57,164 nt of DNA from Oceanospirillaceae bacterium. GTDB lineage: Bacteria; Pseudomonadota; Gammaproteobacteria; Pseudomonadales; Balneatricaceae. Position numbers and translations under genes: made by a program. Location: NCBI GenBank assembly GCA_013215445.1, contig JABSRA010000023.1, positions 1-57,164 of the forward strand. The letters run 5' to 3'. The notes beneath the pieces are model-generated. The model ran no database searches. It was not told where the DNA came from and saw only the letters and a list, made by a program, of their open reading frames with translations. Below are positions 36,572-45,283 of the stretch, one piece after another. Numbering within the stretch: the stretch's first letter is position 1; each line of letters starts with the position of its first letter.

Positions 36572-37324
36572 ATGTTAACAGATAGTCAATTACTGCGTTA
36601 TTCTCGGCAAATTATGCTGGATGATATCGATATTGAAGGCCAGCAAACGCTACTGGCAAGTAAAGTGCTAATCGTCGGTTTAGGGGGGCTTGGCAGCCCG
36701 GCGGCATTGTATTTGGCGGCGTCAGGCGTTGGTGAAATAATATTGTTGGATGATGATGAGGTTGATCTGTCGAATTTACAGCGACAAATTATCCATCAGC
36801 ATACGAGTATTGGGCAAGCTAAAGTGAGCTCGGCTGCCAGTCGCCTTAACGCTATTAATCCTGAGATAAAAATTCGGACCATTGCTAAAAGGTTAGGCAG
36901 AGATGCACTGGCGAAGCAGGTTGAGGCTGTTGATTTGGTCTTAGATTGTACCGATAACTTTGCCAGTCGCTATTTAATTAATGAGCTTTGTGTAGAGAGT
37001 GTGACGCCCTTGGTGAGTGGGGCCGCGATTCGCATGGAGGGGCAATTGTTGACGGTCGATCCGCGGGTGCCAGGTAGCCCCTGTTATCAATGTCTCTATC
37101 CGCGTCAGCAGCAGCAAGTAGAGCTGAGCTGCTCTGAATCTGGGGTGTTGGCACCGCTGGTAGGTGTGATCGGCTCTATGCAGGCGCTCGAAGCGCTCAA
37201 AGTATTAACCTCGGTGGGTGAGGTGCTGGTGGGAAGGTTGATGCTTTTTGATGCGAAAAGTATGCAGTGGCAGTCGCTTAAACTCAGGGCTGATACTCAT
37301 TGCCCGATCTGTGCAAAAACTTAA
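36572..37324 (+). CDS. moeB: Molybdopterin-synthase adenylyltransferase MoeB/ThiF-family E1-like enzyme
   Basis: A 250-residue E1-like enzyme that adenylates the C-terminal glycine of a ubiquitin-like sulphur carrier. The ATP-binding GLGGLGSPAALYLA (about 37-50), the DCTDNFASRY segment (about 129-138) and two zinc Cys pairs (CYQC and CPIC) are visible. The ATG at 36572 gives MLTDSQLLRYSRQI and the usual MoeB length; an in-frame GTG at 36539 overlaps prmC. The 3' end has been tandemly duplicated downstream. ThiF-like use in thiamine synthesis cannot be excluded. Confidence 0.92.
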   Translation: MLTDSQLLRYSRQIMLDDIDIEGQQTLLASKVLIVGLGGLGSPAALYLAASGVGEIILLDDDEVDLSNLQRQIIHQHTSIGQAKVSSAASRLNAINPEIKIRTIAKRLGRDALAKQVEAVDLVLDCTDNFASRYLINELCVESVTPLVSGAAIRMEGQLLTVDPRVPGSPCYQCLYPRQQQQVELSCSESGVLAPLVGVIGSMQALEALKVLTSVGEVLVGRLMLFDAKSMQWQSLKLRADTHCPICAKT

Positions 37325-37333
37325 ATCTATCTA

Positions 37334-37407
37334 TCAGTGATTGATATAAAGATCACTCACCACATCTTCTAGGGTTCTGTCTAGCGCGCTGATAACTCCC
37401 AATTCAT
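37334..37407 (-). pseudogene. Duplicated 3' fragment of ansA
   Basis: This remnant repeats the final 24 codons of ansA, including the stop, with a few substitutions (NELGVISALDRTLEDVV corresponds to DELGVISALDRTLEDVV). It has no start and is a by-product of the 203-bp duplication. Confidence 0.85.
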
Positions 37408-37527
37408 TTAACCTCGGTGGGTGAAGTGCTGGTGGGCAGATTGATGCTCATTGATGCGAAGAATATGCAGTGGCAGTCGCTTAAACTCAGGGCTGATGCT
37501 CGCTGCCCGATCTGTGCAAAAACATAA
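37408..37527 (+). pseudogene. Duplicated 3' fragment of moeB
   Basis: This remnant repeats the last 39 codons of moeB with its stop (LTSVGEVLVGRLMLIDAKN...CPICAKT). Its reading frame is intact, but it has no start or ribosome site and lacks the catalytic part. It results from the 203-bp duplication. Confidence 0.87.
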
Positions 37528-37536
37528 ATCTACCTA

Positions 37537-38484
37537 TCAGTGATTGATATAAAGATCACTCACCACATCTTCCAGGGTTCTGTCTAACGCGCTGATAACC
37601 CCCAGTTCATCTAACCTGCCCCCCACCGCATAAGTGCCCTGTGAGACTGCGCCCGCGTAACATTGGGTCATATTTATGACGGTTATATTATGCTGTTGAG
37701 CGTGTTCTAAAGCGCTGATTAAGCAGGGGTTTTCCCCTGGAGGGTTGCCAGCGCCATAAGTGAGCATGACGACCGCTTTTATGTCTTGCCCTAAAAAGGC
37801 GGCGTTGATCAGCGCATCGCTAATACCCGGGTACAGGTAGAGGACTGACACTGTTTTGTCATCTAAACTGGGCAAGTTGAATGTTTTCGAGGGTGGTTTG
37901 CTGCTGGGTTGGGTCTGATCTGTAAAAATTAAGCGGATCTTGGCTCGCGCCAGCGGAGCATGATTTGGGCTGTCGAAGGCGGACATTGCGCTGCAGTGTA
38001 CCTTTTTGGCGCTGCTGCCGCTGAGCAGTTTACCGGCAAAGCTCAGGCATACTTGAGAGACTCGCCCACTGCGGGCAAATAAGGCCGCTTCTAATAAGTT
38101 GTTAGCTGCATCGCTGCGCGCCTCGCACATGGGGATTTGCGAACCCGTCACAATCACTGGTTTGATGTTTTTTCCCAGCAGATGATGCAGCGCAGCGGCA
38201 GTGTAGGCCATTGTATCGGTGCCATGCAAAACAATAAAGCCAGAGTAGTGTGCGTAGTTCTGGTTAATGCATTGGGCTATCTCTAACCAGTGATAGGGTT
38301 GTGCGTTAGAGCTGTCGATTAAATGCTCAAATTCTATTACTTGGTATGGCTGTAATTGCGCGAGTGCAACAGCTGGTAATGTCTCTTCTATGAGTGCTTG
38401 CATTCCTTCACCCGGCAGGTAACCAATACTACTGGTGCGCATCCCGATGGTGCCACCCGTGTAGATTATCAGTAGTGGTTGCAT
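37537..38484 (-). CDS. ansA: Cytoplasmic type I L-asparaginase
   Basis: A 315-residue enzyme that hydrolyses asparagine to aspartate and ammonia. The first catalytic threonine is in YTGGTIGM (about 8-15) and the second in HGTDTMAYTAAAL (about 84-96). VIVTGSQIP and YPGISDALINA match E. coli AnsA. There is no signal peptide, which fits the cytoplasmic AnsA form rather than periplasmic AnsB. AGGGG precedes the ATG. It is convergent to moeB, where Pseudomonas has murI, and upstream of it on the minus strand is corB. Confidence 0.92.
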   Translation of the reverse strand: MQPLLIIYTGGTIGMRTSSIGYLPGEGMQALIEETLPAVALAQLQPYQVIEFEHLIDSSNAQPYHWLEIAQCINQNYAHYSGFIVLHGTDTMAYTAAALHHLLGKNIKPVIVTGSQIPMCEARSDAANNLLEAALFARSGRVSQVCLSFAGKLLSGSSAKKVHCSAMSAFDSPNHAPLARAKIRLIFTDQTQPSSKPPSKTFNLPSLDDKTVSVLYLYPGISDALINAAFLGQDIKAVVMLTYGAGNPPGENPCLISALEHAQQHNITVINMTQCYAGAVSQGTYAVGGRLDELGVISALDRTLEDVVSDLYINH

Positions 38485-38509
38485 TGCATGCCCCTAAATA
38501 TCTAATCTG

Positions 38510-39799
38510 CTAATGCTGGTCAGTATGACCATCTTCAGCGCTGTGGTTGATGAGGAAGAGTCGGGAGGATTTAATTTGGTTGTCGGCTATCTGTAGCGTC
38601 TCAATATGATAATTATTGACTTTCAAGCAGACGTTGGCGTCGGGTATTGCCTCGAGTGTTTCTGTGATTAAGCCGTTAAGTGTTTTCGGGCCGTTGGTGG
38701 GTAAGGTCCAGTTTAAGGCTTTATTGATATCCCTAATAAAAGCAGTTCCCTCAATAATATAACTATTGTCTTCCTGTGGGTGGATTTCATTGCTCTGCTC
38801 TTTTTGCACGCTGGAGAGCTCACCGACGATTTCTTCAAGGATATCGGATAAGGTGGCGATGCCTTGAACATCACCATACTCATCAACAACCAGACCGAGG
38901 CGATGGTTTTCTTTCTGGAAGTTGAATAGTTGCACCTGTAAGGGTGTGCTTTCGGGTATAAAATAAGGCTCGCGAATAACTTGTACTAAGGTGGTTTTGG
39001 TCAGTGTATTTTGCTGGATCAGCTTGGTGAGGTTACGCAAGTGTAAAATGCCGATCGCCTTATTGATGTCGGTATTATAGACCGGCAGTAAGGTGTGTTC
39101 CGAGCTGGTAATAGTCTCAAGTATTTGATCGAAATCCAGGTCTAGATCTATGCCCAGTATTTCATTACGTGGAATCATGATGTCTTCAACCGTCACCTCA
39201 TTAAGCTCTAAAACGCCCAGCAGCATTGACTGTTTCCCCTTGGGTAACATCGATCCTGCTTCATTGACGATAGTGCGCAGTTCTTCGGTGCTTAAGTTCT
39301 GATCATTACTGCGGGTTGACGATATACCAAATATCTTTAACAGGCCGTTGGTTATTTGGTTGACGATGTAAACCAGCGGATAGAGTAACTTGAGCAGGGG
39401 GCCTAATATATAGGAGGCTGGGAAGGCGATTTTTTCAGGGTGTAAGGCGGCCAATGTTTTAGGGGTAACTTCGGCAAAGATCAAGATGATGATCGTCAGA
39501 GTTGCGGTGGCGATGGCGATACCCGCATCTCCCCATAATCTAATGGCAATCACGGTTGCAATAGAAGAGGCGAATATATTGACAAAATTATTGCCGATCA
39601 AAATGACGCCAATGAGGCGGTCAGGGTGTTTGAGGAGTTGGTCGACTTTTTGCGCGGCGCGATGATTTTGTTTGACTAAATTACGCAGGCGGTAGCGGTT
39701 GAGTGACATCATGCCGGTTTCTGAACTTGAGAAAAAAGCAGAGCAGATGATCAAAAAGCAGAGAATTCCTAGCAGCAGGCTTATCGACACGTCTTCCAA
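38510..39799 (-). CDS. corB: CNNM/CorB-type membrane protein with CBS pair (HlyC/CorC family)
   Basis: A 429-residue inner-membrane protein. The DUF21 (CNNM) domain with about three or four membrane segments covers residues 5-170. Two CBS domains (about 205-325, starting near VEDIMIPRNEI) and a C-terminal CorC_HlyC domain follow. Relatives take part in Mg2+/Co2+ efflux or homeostasis. The start is TTG, with AGGATCC about ten bases upstream. It follows ypjD on the same strand, the usual partner beside ffh. Confidence 0.9.
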   Translation of the reverse strand: MEDVSISLLLGILCFLIICSAFFSSSETGMMSLNRYRLRNLVKQNHRAAQKVDQLLKHPDRLIGVILIGNNFVNIFASSIATVIAIRLWGDAGIAIATATLTIIILIFAEVTPKTLAALHPEKIAFPASYILGPLLKLLYPLVYIVNQITNGLLKIFGISSTRSNDQNLSTEELRTIVNEAGSMLPKGKQSMLLGVLELNEVTVEDIMIPRNEILGIDLDLDFDQILETITSSEHTLLPVYNTDINKAIGILHLRNLTKLIQQNTLTKTTLVQVIREPYFIPESTPLQVQLFNFQKENHRLGLVVDEYGDVQGIATLSDILEEIVGELSSVQKEQSNEIHPQEDNSYIIEGTAFIRDINKALNWTLPTNGPKTLNGLITETLEAIPDANVCLKVNNYHIETLQIADNQIKSSRLFLINHSAEDGHTDQH

Positions 39800-39861
39800 G
39801 GTGGTGGATCCTATATAGTTTAATTGAGCGTATTGTCGGGCTGATGCGCTCAGCTGTCAAT

Positions 39862-39879
39862 AGATAGCAATGGCTATCT
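39862..39879. other. Small perfect hairpin between ypjD and corB
   Basis: AGATAGC and GCTATCT form a 7-bp stem with a 4-base loop in the 125-bp gap between the two co-directional genes. There is no T-run, so an attenuator, RNA-processing site or operator is as likely as a terminator. Confidence 0.35.
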
Positions 39880-39924
39880 GCATTTCTATACAAACTACCC
39901 GTGAGAATGGCTAGATAAAGGCCA

Positions 39925-40725
39925 TTAAAGCAGCAGCTCTAAGACGAGTTTAGAGCCGAAAAAACCCAGCATCAACGAGATAAAACCGCCGATGGTCCAG
40001 CGAATAGCCTTGCTGCCACGCCAGCCCCAAAATATCCGGCCAGAGAGAAGAACGGCAAATATTATCCATGAAACAAGTGATAAAATACTTTTGTGGACTA
40101 AGTGTTGATCGAAGATGTTATCGATGAAGACAACCCCGGTTAAGAGGGCGGCTGTCAGTAGGCAGAAACCCGTCCAGAGCATTTCAAACAATAGTCTTTC
40201 CATGGTCTGTAAAGGTGGTAGGGAGTTGAGCAAGCTACCCGCGATGTTGTTTTTCAAAGCGTTGTTTTGCAAGTGCAATAATACGGCTTGAAAAGCCGCT
40301 AGGGTGAAAATGCTGTAGGAGAGGATGGAGAGTAAAATATGGCTGATCAGGCCGCTGTTATAGGGCCTTGGTTCCGGTATAGAAAGAAAGGCATCGAACA
40401 GAATTAACAGGGCGGCCATCGGGAACACGGCGATAAATAAATTTTCTACCTGCTGACGTAAGCTACTGATAATGAGTACCAGTGCCACCAGCCAGCTAAC
40501 CAGTGAGCCAGTGGTGAATACGCTCAGGTTAATGCCTTGATCTAAATGTAATGAATGCTGCAAAAGAAAGGTATGGGTTACTATAGCGAGGGCGCCCAGC
40601 AGCTTGGGAAGTTTGTCATATGCGAGCAGCGGCCAATTTTTTTTATCGGCAGTTAATCGTAGGTATTGAACGCCTGCTGATGAAAGATATAACAGGGTGG
40701 CTGTTAAAATTAAAACGCTAAACAT
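39925..40725 (-). CDS. ypjD: Inner-membrane protein YpjD, CcsA/CcmC-like cytochrome c assembly fold
   Basis: A 266-residue protein with about eight hydrophobic segments. The pattern around ILSYSIFTLAAFQAVLLHLQN (split across about residues 135-155) and the C-terminal segments follow the cytochrome c assembly permease family (CcsA-like). The characteristic YpjD position next to corB and divergent from ffh supports the name. Its biochemical role is not established. GAGGAG lies before the ATG. Confidence 0.88.
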   Translation of the reverse strand: MFSVLILTATLLYLSSAGVQYLRLTADKKNWPLLAYDKLPKLLGALAIVTHTFLLQHSLHLDQGINLSVFTTGSLVSWLVALVLIISSLRQQVENLFIAVFPMAALLILFDAFLSIPEPRPYNSGLISHILLSILSYSIFTLAAFQAVLLHLQNNALKNNIAGSLLNSLPPLQTMERLLFEMLWTGFCLLTAALLTGVVFIDNIFDQHLVHKSILSLVSWIIFAVLLSGRIFWGWRGSKAIRWTIGGFISLMLGFFGSKLVLELLL

Positions 40726-41063
40726 TATGCATCTCCTCGTCGGAGGCTAGTTTGCCATAAATAATAGGCTGATTATAGATGAGCAATGTAATTTATAGGA
40801 ATTTAGCCTGAACATTGCACGCCGTTGCTTGAACTTGTCAAAGGTCTGGGGAAATATTGAAAATAGACCCGCTAAACGAGCATTGCAGGAGGCGAAGATA
40901 ATAACATTGAGTTACAATATTGCCCATTATAAGTAAGCGAACATGTGAATAAGTTCAGCGCCTGGCAACTTTAAGGCCTAACCGGTGTTTGTGAAATATT
41001 TCGAGAGCGATTTGGCGGGTCAAAAGCTGGCACTAAATCGTTGCGTAGCATTTAGAGGTAGAC
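40726..41063. other. Divergent ypjD/ffh promoter region
   Basis: These 338 bp contain no gene that I can support. They must hold the promoters of ypjD and ffh. I find no strong inverted repeat. Confidence 0.4.
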
Positions 41064-42443
41064 ATGTTTGAGAATTTATCAGAGCGCTTAACGGGTACGT
41101 TAAAAGCAATCACCGGTCAGGCGAAACTTACTGAAGACAATATTAAAGGCACTTTACGCGAAGTGCGTATGGCGCTGCTTGAGGCGGATGTTGCGCTTCC
41201 AGTAGTGAAAGACTTTATCGACAGTGTTAAGGAGCGTGCGGTCGGTCAAAAAATATCGTCAAGCTTAAAGCCTGGTCAAGTGTTCGTTAAAATTGTCAAC
41301 GAAGAGCTCGTGCGGATAATGGGCGAGGAGAACTCCAGTCTTAATTTGGCTGCTGCTCCTCCCGCTGTCGTGTTGATGGCCGGTTTGCAGGGGGCGGGTA
41401 AAACCACCACTGTGGCTAAGTTATCAAAACTATTAAAAGAACGTGAGAAGAAAAAGGTATTAGTGGTATCTGCGGATGTCTATCGTCCAGCGGCGATTAA
41501 GCAACTGCAAATGCTGGCTGAAGAAGTGGGTGTCGGATTTTTTGCCTCAGATGATCAGCAGCAGCCCATTGATATTGTCAACCGCGCGCTAGAGCATGCC
41601 AAATTACAGCATTATGATGTGCTGATTGTGGATACCGCAGGTCGTCTGGCGGTTGACAGTGAAATGATGGCTGAGATAAAAGCGTTACATGCGGCGATCA
41701 ATCCGGTCGAAACACTGTTTGTGGTTGACGCCATGACGGGTCAAGATGCGGCGAATACAGCCAAAGCTTTTGGTGAAATTTTACCGTTAACCGGGGTTAT
41801 TTTAACCAAGGCGGATGGCGACGCCCGCGGTGGTGCTGCATTATCAGTGAGGCAGATCACCGGCAAGCCGATCAAGTTTATCGGCATGGGTGAAAAAGTT
41901 GATGCGCTAGAGCCTTTTTACCCCGAGCGACTCGCCTCGCGTATTTTAGGTATGGGTGATGTGCTCTCTCTGATTGAAGAGGCCGAGCGCAAGATTGACA
42001 AGCAAAAAGCTGAGAAATTTGCTAAAAAAATGACCAAGGGTAAACGTTTTACCTTGGAGGACTTTCGCGAGCAGATTCAGCAGATGGATAATATGGGCGG
42101 CATGATGTCGATGATGGATAAGCTGCCGGGAATGGGGCAGATGGTACAGGCAGCTCAGGCAGCCCAAGCTGAAAAAGGCATGGGTAAGTTGGTTGTGATC
42201 ATCAATTCAATGACCGTTAAAGAGCGTAAAAATCCGGATATCATTAGCGGCTCGCGAAAAAAGCGCATCGCGATGGGTTCTGGCACCCAAATTCAAGATG
42301 TAAATCGTCTGCTCAAACAGCACAAGCAGATGGCTAAAATGATGAAAAAAGTATCAGGTAAGGGTGGCATGGCTAAAATGATGCGCGGTATGAAAGGTAT
42401 GATGCCCCCTGGAATGGGTGGTGGTTTCCCTGGAATGCGCTAA
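41064..42443 (+). CDS. ffh: Signal recognition particle protein Ffh
   Basis: A 459-residue GTPase that, with 4.5S RNA, targets nascent membrane proteins to FtsY. The N domain covers about 1-85. The G domain has GLQGAGKTTT (about 107-116), DTAGR (about 190) and TKADGDARGGAAL (about 246). The methionine-rich M domain (from about 325) binds RNA and signal sequences and ends GMMPPGMGGGFPGM. GAGGTAGAC precedes the ATG. Confidence 0.98.
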   Translation: MFENLSERLTGTLKAITGQAKLTEDNIKGTLREVRMALLEADVALPVVKDFIDSVKERAVGQKISSSLKPGQVFVKIVNEELVRIMGEENSSLNLAAAPPAVVLMAGLQGAGKTTTVAKLSKLLKEREKKKVLVVSADVYRPAAIKQLQMLAEEVGVGFFASDDQQQPIDIVNRALEHAKLQHYDVLIVDTAGRLAVDSEMMAEIKALHAAINPVETLFVVDAMTGQDAANTAKAFGEILPLTGVILTKADGDARGGAALSVRQITGKPIKFIGMGEKVDALEPFYPERLASRILGMGDVLSLIEEAERKIDKQKAEKFAKKMTKGKRFTLEDFREQIQQMDNMGGMMSMMDKLPGMGQMVQAAQAAQAEKGMGKLVVIINSMTVKERKNPDIISGSRKKRIAMGSGTQIQDVNRLLKQHKQMAKMMKKVSGKGGMAKMMRGMKGMMPPGMGGGFPGMR

Positions 42444-42716
42444 ATGGCTGTGGCTAGTGCGTTAATCCAGTCGCTCTGTGGTCAATTATGGTTAGCGCGA
42501 CCCTTAAACAGTCTCTGACGGATGAATAATGCTGTTTAGGTCTTCACATTGATGGCTAATTGGCGTAAAATTCTGCCTCGGAAAAATATCATGTGCTAAT
42601 TTATTGGTGTATGAGCCGTACTACTTTAGGTCTCGATTTTTAAAGGTCTGAACTTGGAGTGGGAAAACTAACGTTGGGTAATATTAACACCCACGCAATA
42701 TATAAAGGATCACTAT

Positions 42717-42965
42717 ATGGTCACTATTCGTCTATCTCGTGGCGGCGCTAAAAAGCGTCCATTCTATCACATCACTGTTGCTGACTCGCGTAATTCTCGC
42801 GATGGTCGCTTTATTGAGCGTCTAGGTTTCTTCAACCCTATCGCCAAGGGCCAAGAAGAGCGTTTACGGATTAGCTTGGATCGTGTTGAATATTGGATGG
42901 GCAAAGGCGCTCAGCCATCTGAGCGTGTTGCTCAATTGATCAAAGACGCGAAAAAAGCAGCTTAA
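42717..42965 (+). CDS. rpsP: 30S ribosomal protein S16
   Basis: An 82-residue small-subunit protein, [19 protein letters not shown], then [20 protein letters not shown], typical of S16. AAGGATC precedes the ATG. It is first in the rpsP-rimM-trmD-rplS operon. The 273-bp gap to ffh leaves room for its own promoter. Confidence 0.98.
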   Translation: MVTIRLSRGGAKKRPFYHITVADSRNSRDGRFIERLGFFNPIAKGQEERLRISLDRVEYWMGKGAQPSERVAQLIKDAKKAA

Positions 42966-42987
42966 TTAGCTGCCCTTAAAGGTTTTT

Positions 42988-43521
42988 ATGAAAGCTTATA
43001 AAACAGAAGATTTGACTATAATCGGTCAAATTACCTCGGTCTACGGTGTCAAAGGATGGCTAAAAGTCTACTCTCACACCGATCCGATGGATGGTATCCT
43101 CAGCTATAAGCCCTGGTTGATCCAGCGCGATGGGCAGTGGGTTGCTATTAAAGTTGAAGCTGCTAGAAAACACGGTAAGGGTTTAGTTGCCAAACTGGAT
43201 AAAGTGGATGATCGTGATGTTGCTCGTCAGTACTGCGGTATTGATATAGCGATTGAACGCTCGTTACTGCCTGCTTTAGAGCTGGGTGAGTACTACTGGA
43301 GCCAATTGGAGCAATTAACTGTTTATACTTTGTCAGGTCAAAACCTCGGCAAAGTCAGTCATTTGATTGAAACAGGTTCAAATGATGTGTTAGTGGTTAA
43401 AGGTGATAGTAATAGCATCGATGACAAAGAGCGCATGATTCCCTACCTGCCGGATCAAGTGGTGAAAGAAATTAACTTAGAAACAGGTTCAATACGGGTC
43501 GATTGGGACCCTGAGTTTTAG
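42988..43521 (+). CDS. rimM: 16S rRNA processing protein RimM
   Basis: A 177-residue assembly factor that helps mature the head of the 30S subunit near S19. The N-terminal barrel begins IIGQITSVYGVKGWLKVYS, and the PRC-barrel domain begins near EYYWSQLEQLTV (about 94). It follows rpsP by 22 bp and is followed by trmD after 3 bp, the conserved order. Confidence 0.97.
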   Translation: MKAYKTEDLTIIGQITSVYGVKGWLKVYSHTDPMDGILSYKPWLIQRDGQWVAIKVEAARKHGKGLVAKLDKVDDRDVARQYCGIDIAIERSLLPALELGEYYWSQLEQLTVYTLSGQNLGKVSHLIETGSNDVLVVKGDSNSIDDKERMIPYLPDQVVKEINLETGSIRVDWDPEF

Positions 43522-43524
43522 CGG

Positions 43525-44274
43525 ATGTGGTTTGCTGTTATATCGTTATTTCCAGAGATGTTTGAAGCGATAACTCGCTTCGGGGTGACTGGGAGAGCCG
43601 TCAAACGTGGTTTAGTACAAGTTAACTGTTTTAATCCTAGAGATTTTACCAGTGATAAACATCGTACAGTCGATGATCGCCCCTTTGGTGGTGGTCCCGG
43701 CATGTTGATGAAAGTACAGCCATTAAAGGATGCGATAAATCAGGCAAAACAGTCAGCTCCCGGTGAGGTAAAAGTGATTTATCTGTCACCTCAAGGGCGC
43801 CGACTTGACCATCAGCTAGTTACTGAACTTAGATCGTACAAAAATATAATATTGGTTGCAGGGCGCTATGAAGGTATTGACGAGCGCTTGATAGAAACGG
43901 ACATCGATATGGAAATTTCCCTTGGAGATTTCGTATTGAGCGGGGGTGAAATACCTGCTATGACGGTGATTGATGCGGTGTCTAGATTAGTGCCTGGTGT
44001 GCTAGGACACGTAGCTTCAGCGTTAGAAGACTCCTTTGCAGAAGGGCTTCTCGACTGTCCGCACTATACGCGACCTGAAATTTTTGATGATCGTAAAGTA
44101 CCTGAAGTGTTGTTGAGTGGAGATCATGCAAAAATTAAGCGCTGGCGCTTAAAGCAGCAATTGGGACGTACCTTTGACAGAAGGCCCGATTTATTGCAGG
44201 CATTGGATCTCGATAAACATCAGCAACAGTTATTAGAAGAATATATCTGTGAGACTGAGAAGTCAGACAGTTAA
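43525..44274 (+). CDS. trmD: tRNA (guanine-N1)-methyltransferase TrmD
   Basis: A 249-residue SPOUT methyltransferase that makes m1G37 in tRNA and prevents frameshifting. The knot region has [20 protein letters not shown] (about 112-131) and [14 protein letters not shown], the SAM site. [16 protein letters not shown] near 53-68 is another hallmark. It directly follows rimM and precedes rplS by about 15 bp. Confidence 0.98.
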   Translation: MWFAVISLFPEMFEAITRFGVTGRAVKRGLVQVNCFNPRDFTSDKHRTVDDRPFGGGPGMLMKVQPLKDAINQAKQSAPGEVKVIYLSPQGRRLDHQLVTELRSYKNIILVAGRYEGIDERLIETDIDMEISLGDFVLSGGEIPAMTVIDAVSRLVPGVLGHVASALEDSFAEGLLDCPHYTRPEIFDDRKVPEVLLSGDHAKIKRWRLKQQLGRTFDRRPDLLQALDLDKHQQQLLEEYICETEKSDS

Positions 44275-44289
44275 CATTAGGAGCTACGC

Positions 44290-44646
44290 ATGAGCGGTAA
44301 GAACTCTATTATTCAGCAAATTGAAGCTGAGCAAATGTCTAAAGAAATCCCTAAATTTAGTCCTGGGGATACAGTTGTTGTAAAAGTACGGGTAGTTGAG
44401 GGCACTCGAAGCCGTCTACAAGCCTACGAAGGTGTGGTAATTGGTGTTCGTAATCGCGGTTTAAACTCTGCGTTTACAGTACGTAAAACTTCTCACGGTG
44501 TTGGCGTTGAGCGTACATTTCAAACTTACAGCAAGATTGTTGAAGAGATTGAAGTGAAGCGTCGCGGTGATGTTCGTCAGGCAAAATTGTACTACTTGCG
44601 TGAGCTTAGTGGTAAGTCTGCTCGTATCAAAGAGAAATTGGGTTGA
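44290..44646 (+). CDS. rplS: 50S ribosomal protein L19
   Basis: A 118-residue protein of the 30S-50S interface. [20 protein letters not shown], then [11 protein letters not shown] and [13 protein letters not shown], match L19. TTAGGAGC stands before the ATG. It is the last gene of the operon and is followed by a strong terminator. Confidence 0.98.
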   Translation: MSGKNSIIQQIEAEQMSKEIPKFSPGDTVVVKVRVVEGTRSRLQAYEGVVIGVRNRGLNSAFTVRKTSHGVGVERTFQTYSKIVEEIEVKRRGDVRQAKLYYLRELSGKSARIKEKLG

Positions 44647-44670
44647 TCTGAAAAGATTAACTTTTATTAA

Positions 44671-44698
44671 AAGACGACTTAGGTCGTCTTTTTTTTTG
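44671..44698 (+). terminator. Intrinsic terminator of the rpsP-rplS operon
   Basis: AAGACGACTT and AGGTCGTCTT form a tight stem followed by nine T residues, 25 bases after the rplS stop. It is a textbook rho-independent terminator. Confidence 0.95.
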
Positions 44699-45283
44699 CC
44701 AAAAAATAATAAAATGGCATTGTTAACGGCGTTAAGGGTGAGCCTGGGTAATTTAATCCAGTTTGTTTTGTTATACAATCAACATTGAACACTGAGTCAT
44801 TGGTCTCTATAATTGGTCTAGATTATTGATATTTCGATGAAATTATTCATAAATTGTAAGGTCTATAAGTTCAAGTAGGCTGTTGACTAGGCAGCTAATA
44901 CATTGCTAAGAGCGCCTGGGTTGAGTCTGTCACCAGATAAACAGCGCAATTATGCGGTGCTGCTATCCATTAGCCTGGGTTAATGCGGGTGGTGAATACG
45001 ATAATAACTATTAAGAACTTCAGTAATGCTGCAAATGGGCATGCTAGTGACGCTCGATAATGCGCTTAAAGGTCACCTAAAATAGTCGCTAAGCGGGGTG
45101 CGTAGGTTCCTGGTCTGGTCTAGACAGCCCTGTGCTCTTGCACTGAGTTTTATCATAAGGGGTGCAAATTAAGTGGCGATGGGCGAATTTCTTGATAAAC
45201 GGTGTAGAATCGTCGGTGATTAAATAGGCACCGAAGCTTAGTTTGTTGGCAGGGGATTAGATTAATGCAGCAGGATGGTATCA
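44699..45283. other. Gene-free stretch upstream of the 45284 gene
   Basis: No coding region or structured RNA is recognised in these 585 bp. The final 100 bp contain GTGTAGAATCG (TAGAAT near 45204), which could be a -10 element for the following gene and xerD, but a matching -35 is poor. Confidence 0.4.

Larger units (their letters stand above)
37205..37610. repeat. Tandem duplication, period 203 bp, across the moeB/ansA junction
   Basis: Copy 1 (37205-37407) and copy 2 (37408-37610) keep a constant 203-bp offset, for example TTAACCTCGGTGGGTGA at 37205 and 37408, and GATAAC at 37391 and 37594. Each copy holds the last 120 bases of moeB and the last bases of convergent ansA. TAACCT occurs at both breakpoints (near 37206 and 37612) and at the inner joint, pointing to a microhomology-mediated event. 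The copies are about 90% identical by eye. Confidence 0.92.
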
